From contig JAFGGE010000099.1 of assembly GCA_016930745.1 (NCBI GenBank), positions 1 to 51,006 of the forward strand: a stretch of 51,006 nt of DNA. Direction: 5' to 3'. The position numbers and the translations under genes were made by a program. Numbering within the stretch: position 1 is the stretch's first letter; every line of letters starts with the position of its first letter. Source of the DNA: Sedimentisphaerales bacterium (GTDB taxonomy: Bacteria; Planctomycetota; Phycisphaerae; Sedimentisphaerales; Anaerohalosphaeraceae). Below the pieces are notes generated by a model, which was not told where the DNA came from, made no database searches, and saw nothing but the letters and a program-made list of their open reading frames with translations. Positions 32,714 to 42,757 of this stretch are shown here, one piece after another.

Positions 32714-33691
32714 ATGAATGAGACGATCGAACGGATTGACGGACAGGGACGTTTGCCCCGACAACAGGCGACCCAATGGTCGCAGGTCTCGGTCCATACA
32801 TGGATCAAGATCGGGATTCTTGCCGTGCTGTTTATCTATTTGTTCCGATACCAGCTTTACCCGATCGTCTCCTTGTGGTTCCATGATGCGAGCTGGTCCC
32901 ATGGTCTGATTATTCCTCTTTTCAGTTTGTATTTTTTGAATCAGCGAAAAGAGCAGCTTCTTGAGGCCCGACCGAAAACAAACTGGCTGGGGCTGTTCTT
33001 GCTGCTGTTGTCTCTGGCGGTGCTGTTATTAATGATCGTTCAGTTTCGAATGACGTATCTGGAGCAATTGACGGTCGTGGGGGCGCTGGGAGCGGTCGTC
33101 TTGTTTCTGGGCGGCTGGCCGATTCTTCGCCATGCTTGGTTGCCGATCCTGTATCTTCTTTTTGCCGTTCCTCTGCCGCAGCGGTTTCTTCGGGCCCTGA
33201 CGATTCCCATGCGGACCTGGGCGGCCGACATGGCCACCTGGTTTCTCAATCGGATCCCGGAATTGCAGGCCACCGCCAATGGAGTTGTGATCGACGTGGT
33301 TTACAAAGGGAAACCGTTGGAGCCCGCCCTGGATGTGGCCGAGGCGTGCAGCGGAATGCGCTTATTAATGGCTTTTTTGGCGCTGGGCGTGGCGATGGCG
33401 TATTTACACGAACGTCCTTTGTCGCATCGGTTGGTTCTTCTGATCAGCACGGTTCCTATTGCGATTTTCTGCAACATCGTTCGTGTGACGATAACCGGGT
33501 TGATCTATGTGCTTTGGGATCCGAAATATGCCCAGGGGATCTATCACGATATGCTCGGATTGCTGATGCTGCCTTTGGCCTTTATGTTGTATGGGATTTT
33601 AGCCTGGTTCATGGGCAACCTCCTTATCGAAGAGACGGCGGGCGCGGCGGATGTGGTTGTCCGAAAGCGGCAGAGCGGAGGCGGCCGATGA
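32714..33691 (+). CDS. Exosortase (PEP-CTERM sorting transpeptidase)
   Basis: 325 residues from ATG 32714, ten bases after the export-protein stop; the longer frame lies inside that gene. At least seven membrane segments. The catalytic triad is visible: Cys212 in VAEACSGMRLLMAF, Arg257 in FCNIVRVTITGLIYV and His278 in QGIYHDMLGLLMLP, matching the exosortase EACSG, R and HD signatures. Exosortases cut proteins after a short C-terminal motif followed by a membrane helix and an Arg-rich tail, and attach them to the surface or exopolysaccharide. The window contains a likely substrate (50456-51006). The EpsI-like gene overlaps the stop (ATGA), indicating translational coupling. The exact subtype (XrtA, XrtU and so on) cannot be set by eye. 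Confidence 0.93.
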   Translation: MNETIERIDGQGRLPRQQATQWSQVSVHTWIKIGILAVLFIYLFRYQLYPIVSLWFHDASWSHGLIIPLFSLYFLNQRKEQLLEARPKTNWLGLFLLLLSLAVLLLMIVQFRMTYLEQLTVVGALGAVVLFLGGWPILRHAWLPILYLLFAVPLPQRFLRALTIPMRTWAADMATWFLNRIPELQATANGVVIDVVYKGKPLEPALDVAEACSGMRLLMAFLALGVAMAYLHERPLSHRLVLLISTVPIAIFCNIVRVTITGLIYVLWDPKYAQGIYHDMLGLLMLPLAFMLYGILAWFMGNLLIEETAGAADVVVRKRQSGGGR

Positions 33692-34485
33692 ATCCCGGGA
33701 TGAAACCCTATCTGCAGCCGGCCTTTGCGGTCTGTGCGATTGTCCTGGCGGTGGCGGCCCTGGGGATGGATATCTCGTTGAAGGCAACCCGCGCTTTTTT
33801 GGTCAAGGAGCCGATTGACTTACGCAAGAGCCTTGATCTTCTGGAGGTAGATCGTCTGGCTCCTTATTCGAAAATCGGACAGGAACGTTTAGATGCCCGG
33901 ATGGAGGAGGAATTAGGCACATCCAGCTATCTCATCCTGGAATTGGAAGACCAGGAAGCGGCTTCCGAGAGCCCGACGCGTTTTTGTCGGCTCTTTATTA
34001 CCTACTACAGCAAAGCGGATCGGGTTCCCCATGTGCCGGAAGAATGCTATCTGGGATCGGGTTTCCTTCCCGCAGGCTCTCAATCGCTTGAGTTGCGCCT
34101 TTCGATGGACAACCGGATGCGCGATCTGTCGGTTCGTTGTTTGCATTTTGAACGCAGCGGCTATATGTCTATGCGTGCTTCGGAGAAGATATCGGTCCTT
34201 TATTTCTTCCGGGTGAACGGGCATTATGCCGACGACCGCAACGAAGCACGAACAATACTGGGCGGCAATATCTTCGGCAAACATTCCTTTTTCTCCAAGG
34301 TAGAATGGAGTTTTTACGGCAAGACCGGTACGACGACAGTGCAGGCCGATACGGACCAGATTAAGGCGGCCAGCGAAGCATTGATCTGCCGTCTGTTGCC
34401 GCTTTTAGAGAGACAGCACTGGCCGGACTGGGAAACCGTCAATACGAAACAAGACAAACGGCAGGAGGGTGACGTCCAACCGTAG
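33688..34485 (+). CDS. Exosortase-associated EpsI-like protein
   Basis: 265 residues; the ATG at 33688 overlaps the exosortase stop by four bases. A single N-terminal membrane helix (FAVCAIVLAVAALGMDISL) precedes a periplasmic domain. The segment FCRLFITYYSKADRVPHVPEECYLGSG resembles the EpsI family region with a PxxC motif, followed by VLYFFRVNGHYADDRNEARTI. EpsI-type domains are fused to, or adjacent to, exosortase in many genomes and are thought to help exopolysaccharide or protein processing; their exact biochemistry is unsettled. The position directly after exosortase and the matching motif support the call. Confidence 0.8.
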   Translation: MNPGMKPYLQPAFAVCAIVLAVAALGMDISLKATRAFLVKEPIDLRKSLDLLEVDRLAPYSKIGQERLDARMEEELGTSSYLILELEDQEAASESPTRFCRLFITYYSKADRVPHVPEECYLGSGFLPAGSQSLELRLSMDNRMRDLSVRCLHFERSGYMSMRASEKISVLYFFRVNGHYADDRNEARTILGGNIFGKHSFFSKVEWSFYGKTGTTTVQADTDQIKAASEALICRLLPLLERQHWPDWETVNTKQDKRQEGDVQP

Positions 34486-34537
34486 CAGAGGCAACAACAA
34501 ACAGGAAAGGCAATCACCCTAAAGCAGAGGAATATAC

Positions 34538-37500
34538 ATGGCGCGAAAAAAACTGAATGTGAAAGTCGCGGTTCTTGGTTTGATGCTGGTTGTGATTCTG
34601 GCCGGATCAGCAGGTTTGTATGTATGGGAACGGTATGGACCCGTAAATGTGCAAGAATCTTTAGACAATGCCACCGAAGCGATCGCCCGGGGGGACTACA
34701 AAGCCGCGGAGAAAGCATTTTCCAAGGCATATCGAGGCGCCAAGGGTACCGATACGCAAACCAGTGATCAACAAAGGATCGAAATTTTATTTACAGCCTG
34801 CCAAAATCTGTTCCTATTAGATCACCGTGATGTGCCTAAAGAAGACCCTCTCTATCACGAACCGGCCTGGGATCGGGCGATCGCCAACTGGCGGCTGATC
34901 CTTACTCTGGACCCGAAAAACCTGGAAGCCCATCGCAGGATCGTAGAATTCGTTTACGAGAGCGCGGATACGGGAAATCCGAATGTCTGGGGCGTCGTGC
35001 GGGATGAAGCGCAAGCCTGGCTTAAGGTGTTTGAAGATCTGGGTCAGGAACCGGAACTATTTGCATGGATCGCCCTGGGACGTTCCAAGCTGGAAATGGT
35101 GCGTTTGGGACAGGAAACCCAACGGGAAAAAATCCTGGACGAAGCCAAAGAACTGCTCGAACAAGCCAGGCAATTACAACCCGGCAATCCCGAACTGTAT
35201 AAATATCTGGCCGATATCGAGATCATTAAAGGACGGATCGAGCAGGGGCGCGGCATAGTCGAGGCAGAACAAAAAGGATACCAGCGAGCGGATGAGATCC
35301 TCTCCCATGCGGTGTCTCTGACGCCGGATTCGGTAGAAGCGAATATCAATCTCCTGCAGACGCGACTGAATCTGGCTATGCTCAATGGGGAAAGCATCGA
35401 GCCTTTTCAGACCGAATTCGAAGCGATAGTGGAGCGATTTAGCACCAGTCCGGATGCCGATCAGGCCTTTTTTGCGTTGTCCCAATACTATCAAGGCCGC
35501 AATAAACTCGCCGAAGCCATTGAGATGATCGAAAAGGCCATCTCTTTGAAGCCGCAGGATGTGCGTCTCGCCATTCATGCGGCACAGCTGTACTATCGAA
35601 ATCGTGCCGTGAATCGTAAAGAGGAGGACTTTGAACGGGCTGTAAAGCTGGTTTCAGAGGCCTTGCATTATCCCGACGCTCAGGAGACCACCGGACCTCG
35701 GCAGGCGGCCAATCTGAATCATCGATACCAGTTGTATTCTCTGCAGGCGCAATGGTATGTGGATTTGGCCCTGAAAGCCAAGTCTGTCCAAGAGAAGCAA
35801 GACTACATTACCCGGTTCAAAGATGCCAAACACAAGATCGAACAGATCCATATGAGCGCCGAGGATAATCCGATTGTCGGAAAATGGCGGGGGATGGAGG
35901 CGTTGATCGAGGGCGATCGGATCGAGGCCATGAGATTGCTTTATTCGACACATCAGCAGCTCTCCGCCATTGAAAGAACCGATCCTTTCCTGGCCTATGC
36001 GCTGGCCGGTATCTGCGACGATCAGGATAAGCTCGGTGTTCGCGTGGAACTGCTGCATGATGCTATTTTTTCGAACTCCGCATATAGTATGGCCCTGCTC
36101 GAACCACAAGTTCTCCTGGATTACGCCAAAGCCCGTTTGGAGATTCGTCAAACGCAGATTGCTCTGGGCGCGATCCGTGAATATGACCGTTTGTATGGCC
36201 AGACACCCCAGAGTATTGCCTTGAAAGCCCGTGTGTATATCGAAGGCGGACTGTATGAGGAGGCAAAGATCGAAATGGATAAGCTTCCGCCGGACGATCT
36301 TTTGCGGATGGAGGCTGAATTGGCTTTAGTCCAGGGTAAAATTACTCGTAAAAATCAGGAAATCGCTCAATTGGAACTGGGCGGCAGCCAGCCGGATACT
36401 GCCGAAAAAATGAAAACGCTTCGAGAGGAGATGGCTCAATTTCAGCCGGAACTGGCCCGACGTCTGGAAGAGTTGTTGCATCGCGATCCGAGCAGGGTAA
36501 ACTTCGAAATGATGATCGTGGTCTGCGACTGGTATGTTTCTCAAAACGACGTCGCCGGGGCGCGACGTCTTTGCGACACGTATCTGGCGCAGTGTCCGGA
36601 CAACGAACGGATCGGTATGGCGATCTATCGGCAGATTCTGGAAGAACCGGATCCGGCAAATGTTTCTCCGCAGCGCAGGAGCGAGATTGCCATGCAGGCT
36701 GTCCGGGACAAAATTCCTGATTCCCCGGAACAATCGATCGCATTGGCTGAACTCGCCGGGCAGGACTATGAAAAGGCCGCCTCGTATTACCAAAACGCGA
36801 TATCTGCCGCCAAAGACGACAAACAAAAGCTTCAGGCGGTTCAGGCTTATTTTAATTTGGCTCTGGCCAACAAAGAGTATGATACCGCGGCCCGTCTGGT
36901 GGAACAGGTAAAGACGGATAATCTGGATCAAAGCAACGGGCAATTTTTTGCGGCCCGACTGGTCCAGGTGCAGGGACAACTGGAAGAGGCTTTGCGCCGG
37001 ATTAATTCCGTGCTTGATCGACGTCCCCTGTTTGCCCAGGCCTATACGGTCCGCAGTCAGATCAGATGGGATCTTCAACAGCCTGCCGAGGCGATAAAAG
37101 ATATCTCTGAAGCATCCCGGATTGCCCCCTTAAATCCGGGAATCGCCCGTCAAAAAGCGACCATCCTGTTTGATCGTTTTCAGCAGAGTTCCGGGCCGGC
37201 GGATTCCGAGCGGGCCGAAGAGCTAGGGCGGGCATTGGCCCACGCTATGATGCTGAATCCCAAGGATATCGGCTTGGTAAGCCTGTACGCAGAGTATATC
37301 AAGGATTATAAGCCGAATCAGGCCCTGGCGATCCGTCAACAACTCTTCCGCGGTTATCCCAGTGTCAATCATGCGGCTCTGCTAAGCGATCTGGCATTCC
37401 GGATGGCTCAAAAGGAAACGGATGCACAACAACAAAAAGCGTTTTACGACATTTGCGAAACGACGTTGAAACAAGCCTTAACGATAGAACCGAACAATAG

Positions 37501-39316
37501 CGCTGTGTTACACAGATATGCAGAATACCTTCGTGTTACCGGCCAGCAGCAGGTAGCCGAACAAATATTTCAAAACAGTCCTATGGTGCTGTGGCAATCC
37601 TATCTGCGGGACAGCCAATATGAGAAAGCCAGACAGATTTTAATGGAACTGTATCAGAAAAGTCCGACCGATCCCGCTCTTCTTCGCGGATTGATTGCCG
37701 TCGCGGTCGGCCAAAACGACAATGAGGCTCTCCGACAGTATCTTGGGGAATTGCTGAGCGTGGAGAATACCCCACAAAATGAACTTCTGCAGATCCAGAT
37801 GTTTTTGGATAAGGGGCTTGACCGGGAGCAGACCAAAAAGCGATTGGCCAGCTACCTGGATCGTTATCCCGATGATCCTCTTGGCATGCTGCTGGAAGCC
37901 TGGCTGTCGATGGCGGAGGGACGCCTGGAAGAGGCGATGCAATTGACCAACCGGGTCTTGGAAGGGGAGCCTGAGAATCCCATGGCGCGCCGGCTTCGTG
38001 GACAGCTTTTCCGGTTGCAGAATGATCTGCCGCGGGCGATAGAGGATCTGCGCAAGGCCCTGAATGCGCAGCCGCATCCACAGATTCGAGTGGAGTTGGC
38101 GGTGGTGTATCAACAGCAGGGCAAGTATGATGCGGCGATTGCGGAATTGACGGAAGCGATTAAGGATCCCCAGGCGCCGCCCCGTGCAAGAACCATGCTG
38201 GAGGAATTATACGCGCGGACGAGGAACGAGAAAGCCCTGGTGGAGTTCTACAATGAAACGCTGAAAAAATATCCTGATGATCCGCAGTGGCTGATGCAGG
38301 CGGGTACGTTTGCGTTACGGCATAAGAATTATGAACAGGCCAAGGCGCTACTTAAAAAGGCGTGGGATCTCAGTCCCCAAACATACGAACACGCCGCCAA
38401 GCTGGATCTGTATCTGGAAAGCCTTGTGCAAAATGGAGAGTATGATCAATTGTTGAAGATCGCTTCTGAATATACCGATGAGGAGGCGTTTGCCGCCCTG
38501 GCTTATTCCCAGATTGCGCAGGCACAAAAGAAAAAAGGCAGTGGTATTGAAGCGGTCAATTATTACTACAGAGCACTGGAAAAATGCGGCACCAATGACA
38601 GGCTGATGCTGGGCGTGCTGAGAAATATGCTCCAGATGGTCGGCCCGGAAGAAGTGGAAAAATGGTGCCAGAAGCAAATGGACGCTAATCCGAGTTCTGT
38701 TCCGACACAACTGATGATGTTTACGCTGACCCGGGAGGGCGGCCAGTACAATCGTGCGTTGACCTATATCGATAAATGCATGGAGCTGGTTGGTTCGGAT
38801 AAGCCGATCTGGATTCGTTTTGCGATGGATAAAGCCAATGTTCTGATCCTGGCGTATGCCAAAACGGCGGATCGACGCTATCTTATGGACGGCATCGGGG
38901 TGCTGGAGCAAATTCTGGAAATCCAACCCGACAACAGCACGGTATTGAATAACCTGGCCTATCTGCTAGCGGATAACAATGAGCGATTGGACGAAGCGGT
39001 GGAATTTGCCGGCCGTGCATTTGCCGTCAGGCCCGAAAACCCGACGGTTATGGATACCTACGCCTACACGCTGGCCAAGGCCGGCAAGCATGAAGAAGCC
39101 GTCCAAAAAGCCCAAATGGCGATCCAGTACTATGAATACGCCGGCAGAGGCGCCCCATGGGATGTCTATAAACATCTCGGATTGGCTCAGGAAGGTCTTG
39201 GGAAAAAGAAGGACGCCCTGGCGGCGTATCAGCAGGCGCTGGCGATTCCCGGGGAGGCCTTGCCGGAGCCGGAAGCCGTATGGCTTAAAGAAGCGATTCA
39301 ACGAATGTCTAATTAG
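34538..39316 (+). CDS. Giant membrane-anchored TPR-repeat protein of the exosortase/exopolysaccharide locus
   Basis: 1592 residues. One N-terminal membrane helix (KVAVLGLMLVVILAGSAGLYVW) and then almost wholly helical repeats of TPR type, for example ATEAIARGDYKAAEKAFSKA, DKAFLALSQYY-like units, AQAYTVRSQIRWDLQQPAEA, VVYQQQGKYDAAIAELTEAI, and a final NNLAYLLADNNERLDEAVEF and KHLGLAQEGLGKKKDALAAY. The TPR solenoid should face the periplasm and scaffold other proteins. Exosortase loci often carry a TPR lipoprotein (PrsT, ~900 residues); this one is much longer and has a membrane anchor, not a lipobox. It lies between the EpsI-like and Wzc-like genes on the same strand with an AGAGGA ribosome site. 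The role as assembly scaffold is inference. Confidence 0.85.
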   Translation: MARKKLNVKVAVLGLMLVVILAGSAGLYVWERYGPVNVQESLDNATEAIARGDYKAAEKAFSKAYRGAKGTDTQTSDQQRIEILFTACQNLFLLDHRDVPKEDPLYHEPAWDRAIANWRLILTLDPKNLEAHRRIVEFVYESADTGNPNVWGVVRDEAQAWLKVFEDLGQEPELFAWIALGRSKLEMVRLGQETQREKILDEAKELLEQARQLQPGNPELYKYLADIEIIKGRIEQGRGIVEAEQKGYQRADEILSHAVSLTPDSVEANINLLQTRLNLAMLNGESIEPFQTEFEAIVERFSTSPDADQAFFALSQYYQGRNKLAEAIEMIEKAISLKPQDVRLAIHAAQLYYRNRAVNRKEEDFERAVKLVSEALHYPDAQETTGPRQAANLNHRYQLYSLQAQWYVDLALKAKSVQEKQDYITRFKDAKHKIEQIHMSAEDNPIVGKWRGMEALIEGDRIEAMRLLYSTHQQLSAIERTDPFLAYALAGICDDQDKLGVRVELLHDAIFSNSAYSMALLEPQVLLDYAKARLEIRQTQIALGAIREYDRLYGQTPQSIALKARVYIEGGLYEEAKIEMDKLPPDDLLRMEAELALVQGKITRKNQEIAQLELGGSQPDTAEKMKTLREEMAQFQPELARRLEELLHRDPSRVNFEMMIVVCDWYVSQNDVAGARRLCDTYLAQCPDNERIGMAIYRQILEEPDPANVSPQRRSEIAMQAVRDKIPDSPEQSIALAELAGQDYEKAASYYQNAISAAKDDKQKLQAVQAYFNLALANKEYDTAARLVEQVKTDNLDQSNGQFFAARLVQVQGQLEEALRRINSVLDRRPLFAQAYTVRSQIRWDLQQPAEAIKDISEASRIAPLNPGIARQKATILFDRFQQSSGPADSERAEELGRALAHAMMLNPKDIGLVSLYAEYIKDYKPNQALAIRQQLFRGYPSVNHAALLSDLAFRMAQKETDAQQQKAFYDICETTLKQALTIEPNNSAVLHRYAEYLRVTGQQQVAEQIFQNSPMVLWQSYLRDSQYEKARQILMELYQKSPTDPALLRGLIAVAVGQNDNEALRQYLGELLSVENTPQNELLQIQMFLDKGLDREQTKKRLASYLDRYPDDPLGMLLEAWLSMAEGRLEEAMQLTNRVLEGEPENPMARRLRGQLFRLQNDLPRAIEDLRKALNAQPHPQIRVELAVVYQQQGKYDAAIAELTEAIKDPQAPPRARTMLEELYARTRNEKALVEFYNETLKKYPDDPQWLMQAGTFALRHKNYEQAKALLKKAWDLSPQTYEHAAKLDLYLESLVQNGEYDQLLKIASEYTDEEAFAALAYSQIAQAQKKKGSGIEAVNYYYRALEKCGTNDRLMLGVLRNMLQMVGPEEVEKWCQKQMDANPSSVPTQLMMFTLTREGGQYNRALTYIDKCMELVGSDKPIWIRFAMDKANVLILAYAKTADRRYLMDGIGVLEQILEIQPDNSTVLNNLAYLLADNNERLDEAVEFAGRAFAVRPENPTVMDTYAYTLAKAGKHEEAVQKAQMAIQYYEYAGRGAPWDVYKHLGLAQEGLGKKKDALAAYQQALAIPGEALPEPEAVWLKEAIQRMSN

Positions 39317-39397
39317 TGCTTATAGCGAAAATCGTTATGGTATGACGAGTGGGCCGGACCGGAAGAACCGAATTGGCCCCCAAAGAGGAGATATCCG

Positions 39398-41740
39398 ATG
39401 AGTGGACAGATACAACCAAGAAATACAGGAGCTATAACCTCTCCCGGAGGTCCGCGTTCGCCCATGATGATAACACCGCAGATAACCCCGAAGGAAATAC
39501 TGGGCATTCTGCGCCGCCATATCTGGATGATTGTGATTTTAACGATGCTGTTTTCAGTCCTGTTTCTGGGATTGTGGTTCGCTAAAAAAACCTGTTGGCC
39601 TGAATATACTGCGGTAAGCGGAATTGATGTCCTTCCACAAGGCCTGACCGATCCCATGGAAATCGGCCAACCTTCGATCAATCGGGACGTGCAGTTTCAA
39701 TTCCGGAATACCAAGGCGGAGATGTTGAAATCGCCGGGTACTTTAGAGGAATTTATCAAACTTGATACGATTCAGGATTTAGCCTGGTATAAACAATTTC
39801 ATAAGTCCCGGTGGAAGCGATTTTCTGGTCCCATTTTATCTTTATTTACAAAAAACGGCAACGGCAATGAAAATGGGGAAGGTCATGATGAAGCGGATCA
39901 GGCAAAAGCTGTCATAAGGGCTTTGAAGGATCTACAAAAGAATTTATCGATTGTGGCGCAACGCGATGCTACTTATATCCGCGTGGCCATGACCTGTTCA
40001 GGGAGCAAGGGAAAGCAGGAATGCGCTGAGGTCGTTAACAGGTTAATAGACATGTTCTACCAACAGGAGGATGGCCGGGCCAAGGCCGATTTCCGTGCTC
40101 GTATAACGCAGTTAAATAAACAGCAGGGAGATTTGCAGAAAGAAATCACCGACCTGGATCGTGAATTGGACCGCTTTCGAAGGCAGGCCCCCATTGCACA
40201 AATAGCGAATCTTGGCGGAAATCAATTTCGTGATTTTTTGGATGAAAAACTCGGGAATCTGGAAACGGATGTCAGCCGGCTGGAAGGGGAGGTGAAGCGT
40301 TTTTCCAGTTTGCTGGAATCGGCTCGGCGCCGAGCAGAAGGAGAATATGACGAGGTGGTCCGGGAATTGATCGAACGGGATCCGGTAGCGACCACCATGC
40401 GGCAGCGGATCGCGCTTTTGGAAGTACAACAGGCCGAGATGCTTGCCCGGTTTGGAGAAAACCACACGCGGGTGATGGAAATACGAAATTCCCTGCGTCA
40501 GGCCAGGGAAGATCTGGCCTATCGACAGAATGAAATCGGCGATATCGAACGCAAGCGGATTTATATCGTCACCAACGATGAAGTGGCAGCCTCAATGGAA
40601 GAGTTGACGTCCCGCCAGGAAGAATTGAGAAAATCCAGAGAGGAACATGCGGTTTTGAGCGGTATCCGCGATCAGTATGATCGTACTTATGTGAAACGTG
40701 AGGATAGACAACAGCTTCTGCAGAGTATCAATACGCAGATTGAAAAGGTAAAGGCGTTAATCGACGATCCGGAACTCTCCAAAATCAAGCCGATGTTACG
40801 GGCGATTCCTCCGAGAGAGAGAAGCGCTCCTAATCTGCTCTTCTACCTTTCGATGGGTATCTTTTTCGGTTTGGCCCTCGGGGTTGGACTGGCGTTTGCC
40901 ATCGAAATGCTTAATGACCTGGTTCGCACGCCCAGCGATGTCATGCGTCATCTTCATGTCCCCTTACTGGGAATGATCTGCCATGCCGAGGACGACCATG
41001 ATCTCGAGGGGATCGATCTGTACCATGTGGTTCGCCAGGCGCCTTATTCGGTGACCAGCGAATGCTACCGTCAATTGCGCACCAATCTCAAGCTTTCCGG
41101 GACCGTCGACACGCAGAAAGTTCTTTTGGTGACCAGCGCCGGACCCGGCGACGGGAAAACCAGCGTGGCCTTGAATATGACAACCACCTTTGTGGCGGAC
41201 GACCAGAAAGTCCTGTTGATCGACGCCAATTTCCGCAGGCCGACGACCAGCCTGAGCCAACTTCGGGAGGCCGAAAACGGTACCGATTCGCACCCGGATT
41301 TCGGCCTGAGCAACTACCTCATGGGACAGTGCCAGGAGGAACAATCCATTATTCGATCCAGCGGGATTGAGGATTTCGATATTGTGGATGCCGGGCCTTT
41401 GCCGGCCAATCCGGGAGAGTTGCTGGGAAGCGATCGTATGATGAAATTGCTGGATTACGCCCGGACCGCTTACGATTATGTGGTCCTGGACGGACCTCCT
41501 TTGCTGGTCAGCGACGCCAAAACGCTGGCGGCCATAGCGGACGGTACGGTACTTGTTTTCAATGCGGCAACCACCAAACGCGGCGCCGCTCAGCGCGCTT
41601 TGCGGGAATTGCGCGCTATCAACGCCAATGTCATTGGAACCGTTCTGATGGGCGTTAAGACAATGAAGGGCGGTTATTTCGAAGAGATGTTCCGGACCTA
41701 TCAGAAGTATCAGCAGGTTCCGGTTCGTCCGGCCGTATAA
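39398..41740 (+). CDS. Wzc-like polysaccharide co-polymerase / tyrosine-autokinase
   Basis: 780 residues. Membrane segment 1 (~45-65, IWMIVILTMLFSVLFLGLWF), a Wzz-type region, a long coiled-coil (~220-430), membrane segment 2 (~478-502, LFYLSMGIFFGLALGVGLAF), then a BY-kinase domain: Walker A SAGPGDGKTSVALN (~580), Walker A' VLLIDANFRRP, Walker B YVVLDGPPLLVSDA. It sets chain length and drives export of exopolysaccharide with the Wza-like channel. The tail (RTYQKYQQVPVRPAV) has only two Tyr instead of the usual Tyr cluster, so autophosphorylation may be reduced or absent. The N-terminal ~35 residues are polar and Pro-rich. GAGGAG precedes the ATG. Confidence 0.9.
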   Translation: MSGQIQPRNTGAITSPGGPRSPMMITPQITPKEILGILRRHIWMIVILTMLFSVLFLGLWFAKKTCWPEYTAVSGIDVLPQGLTDPMEIGQPSINRDVQFQFRNTKAEMLKSPGTLEEFIKLDTIQDLAWYKQFHKSRWKRFSGPILSLFTKNGNGNENGEGHDEADQAKAVIRALKDLQKNLSIVAQRDATYIRVAMTCSGSKGKQECAEVVNRLIDMFYQQEDGRAKADFRARITQLNKQQGDLQKEITDLDRELDRFRRQAPIAQIANLGGNQFRDFLDEKLGNLETDVSRLEGEVKRFSSLLESARRRAEGEYDEVVRELIERDPVATTMRQRIALLEVQQAEMLARFGENHTRVMEIRNSLRQAREDLAYRQNEIGDIERKRIYIVTNDEVAASMEELTSRQEELRKSREEHAVLSGIRDQYDRTYVKREDRQQLLQSINTQIEKVKALIDDPELSKIKPMLRAIPPRERSAPNLLFYLSMGIFFGLALGVGLAFAIEMLNDLVRTPSDVMRHLHVPLLGMICHAEDDHDLEGIDLYHVVRQAPYSVTSECYRQLRTNLKLSGTVDTQKVLLVTSAGPGDGKTSVALNMTTTFVADDQKVLLIDANFRRPTTSLSQLREAENGTDSHPDFGLSNYLMGQCQEEQSIIRSSGIEDFDIVDAGPLPANPGELLGSDRMMKLLDYARTAYDYVVLDGPPLLVSDAKTLAAIADGTVLVFNAATTKRGAAQRALRELRAINANVIGTVLMGVKTMKGGYFEEMFRTYQKYQQVPVRPAV

Positions 41741-41780
41741 CCGACGGGAAAGAAAAGCGAGGAAACGCCACAGTAAAGGA

Positions 41781-42734
41781 ATGCAAAGAGTGGATAGGAA
41801 TACGTTTTTGGTTACCGGCGGAGCGGGCTTTATCGGATCCAATCTGTGCCGGACCCTGGTGGAACAAGGGTGTTTTGTCCGTGTGGTTGACAATCTTCTG
41901 ACGGGGCATAGGAATAATCTGGACGGTCTGTTCGAACGGATCGAGTTCATCGAGGCCGATATGGGGGATCCGGATGTCGCCTGTGCCGCCATGAAAGACA
42001 TCGATGTGGTGCTTCATCAGGGAGCGGTCCCTTCCGTGCCGCGCAGCGTGGACGATCCGGCCTGTACGCATGTGCATTGTGTGGATGCGACCTTTCAGCT
42101 GCTGCAGGCGGCACGGCGACAAAAGGTCAGACGCTTTGTCTATGCCGCCAGTTCTTCCGCTTATGGGGACAGCGAAGTGTTGCCCAAGGTCGAGTCCATG
42201 GCTCCTCAACCACGCAGTCCCTATGCCGTTGCCAAACTGGTCGGAGAGTATTATTGCCGGGTTTTTTCGGATGTGTTTGGTCTGGAGACCATTTCCCTGC
42301 GGTACTTCAATGTATTTGGCCCCCGGCAGGACCCGGCCAGTCAATACGCCGCCGCGATCCCCGCGTTTGTCACATCCATACTGAAACATCAGCCTCCAAC
42401 GGTCTATGGGGACGGGGAACAGAGCCGGGACTTTACGTATATCGACAATGTCGTCCAGGCGAATTTGCTGGCGGCTCGAGCCCCTCGAACGGCCGGAGAA
42501 GTGATCAATATCGCTTGCGGGGAGCGCATCACCGTCAACGCCATCCTTGCGATGATCAATGAAATCGCCGGCAGGAATGTAAAGGCCTGTTATGTCCCGG
42601 CGCGATCCGGCGATGTAAAGCATTCCCTGGCGGATATTACGCTGGCCCGGGAAGTGATCGGATTTGAACCGGTGGTTTCCTTCCGCCGGGGTTTGGAGAC
42701 GGCTATCGACTGGTACCGTGAGCATCTGCTCTGA
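41781..42734 (+). CDS. NAD-dependent sugar-nucleotide epimerase (UDP-GlcNAc/UDP-GalNAc 4-epimerase-like, extended SDR)
   Basis: 317 residues. The Rossmann motif TGGAGFIGSNLCRTLVEQG and VVDNLLTGHRNNLDGL bind NAD; the catalytic set is YAASSSAYGD (Ser/Thr) and SPYAVAKLVGEYY (Tyr and Lys). The pattern DVVLHQGAVPSVPRSVDDP, SLRYFNVFGPRQDPASQYAA and QSRDFTYIDNVVQANLLAA closely resembles WbpP/WbgU-type UDP-N-acetylhexosamine 4-epimerases, which are slightly longer. It would provide a sugar precursor for the exopolysaccharide. It is the last gene on this strand of the cluster, 40 bases after the Wzc-like gene, with AAAGGA close to the ATG. Its stop lies 23 bases from the end of the convergent kinase gene. 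Confidence 0.88.
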   Translation: MQRVDRNTFLVTGGAGFIGSNLCRTLVEQGCFVRVVDNLLTGHRNNLDGLFERIEFIEADMGDPDVACAAMKDIDVVLHQGAVPSVPRSVDDPACTHVHCVDATFQLLQAARRQKVRRFVYAASSSAYGDSEVLPKVESMAPQPRSPYAVAKLVGEYYCRVFSDVFGLETISLRYFNVFGPRQDPASQYAAAIPAFVTSILKHQPPTVYGDGEQSRDFTYIDNVVQANLLAARAPRTAGEVINIACGERITVNAILAMINEIAGRNVKACYVPARSGDVKHSLADITLAREVIGFEPVVSFRRGLETAIDWYREHLL

Positions 42735-42757
42735 GGGGAACATGGTAACGCCGCGTT

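Noticed and set aside
41655..42743. 362-codon minus-strand open frame opposite the epimerase
   Set aside because: The plus strand encodes a textbook SDR epimerase; the minus frame is a shadow.
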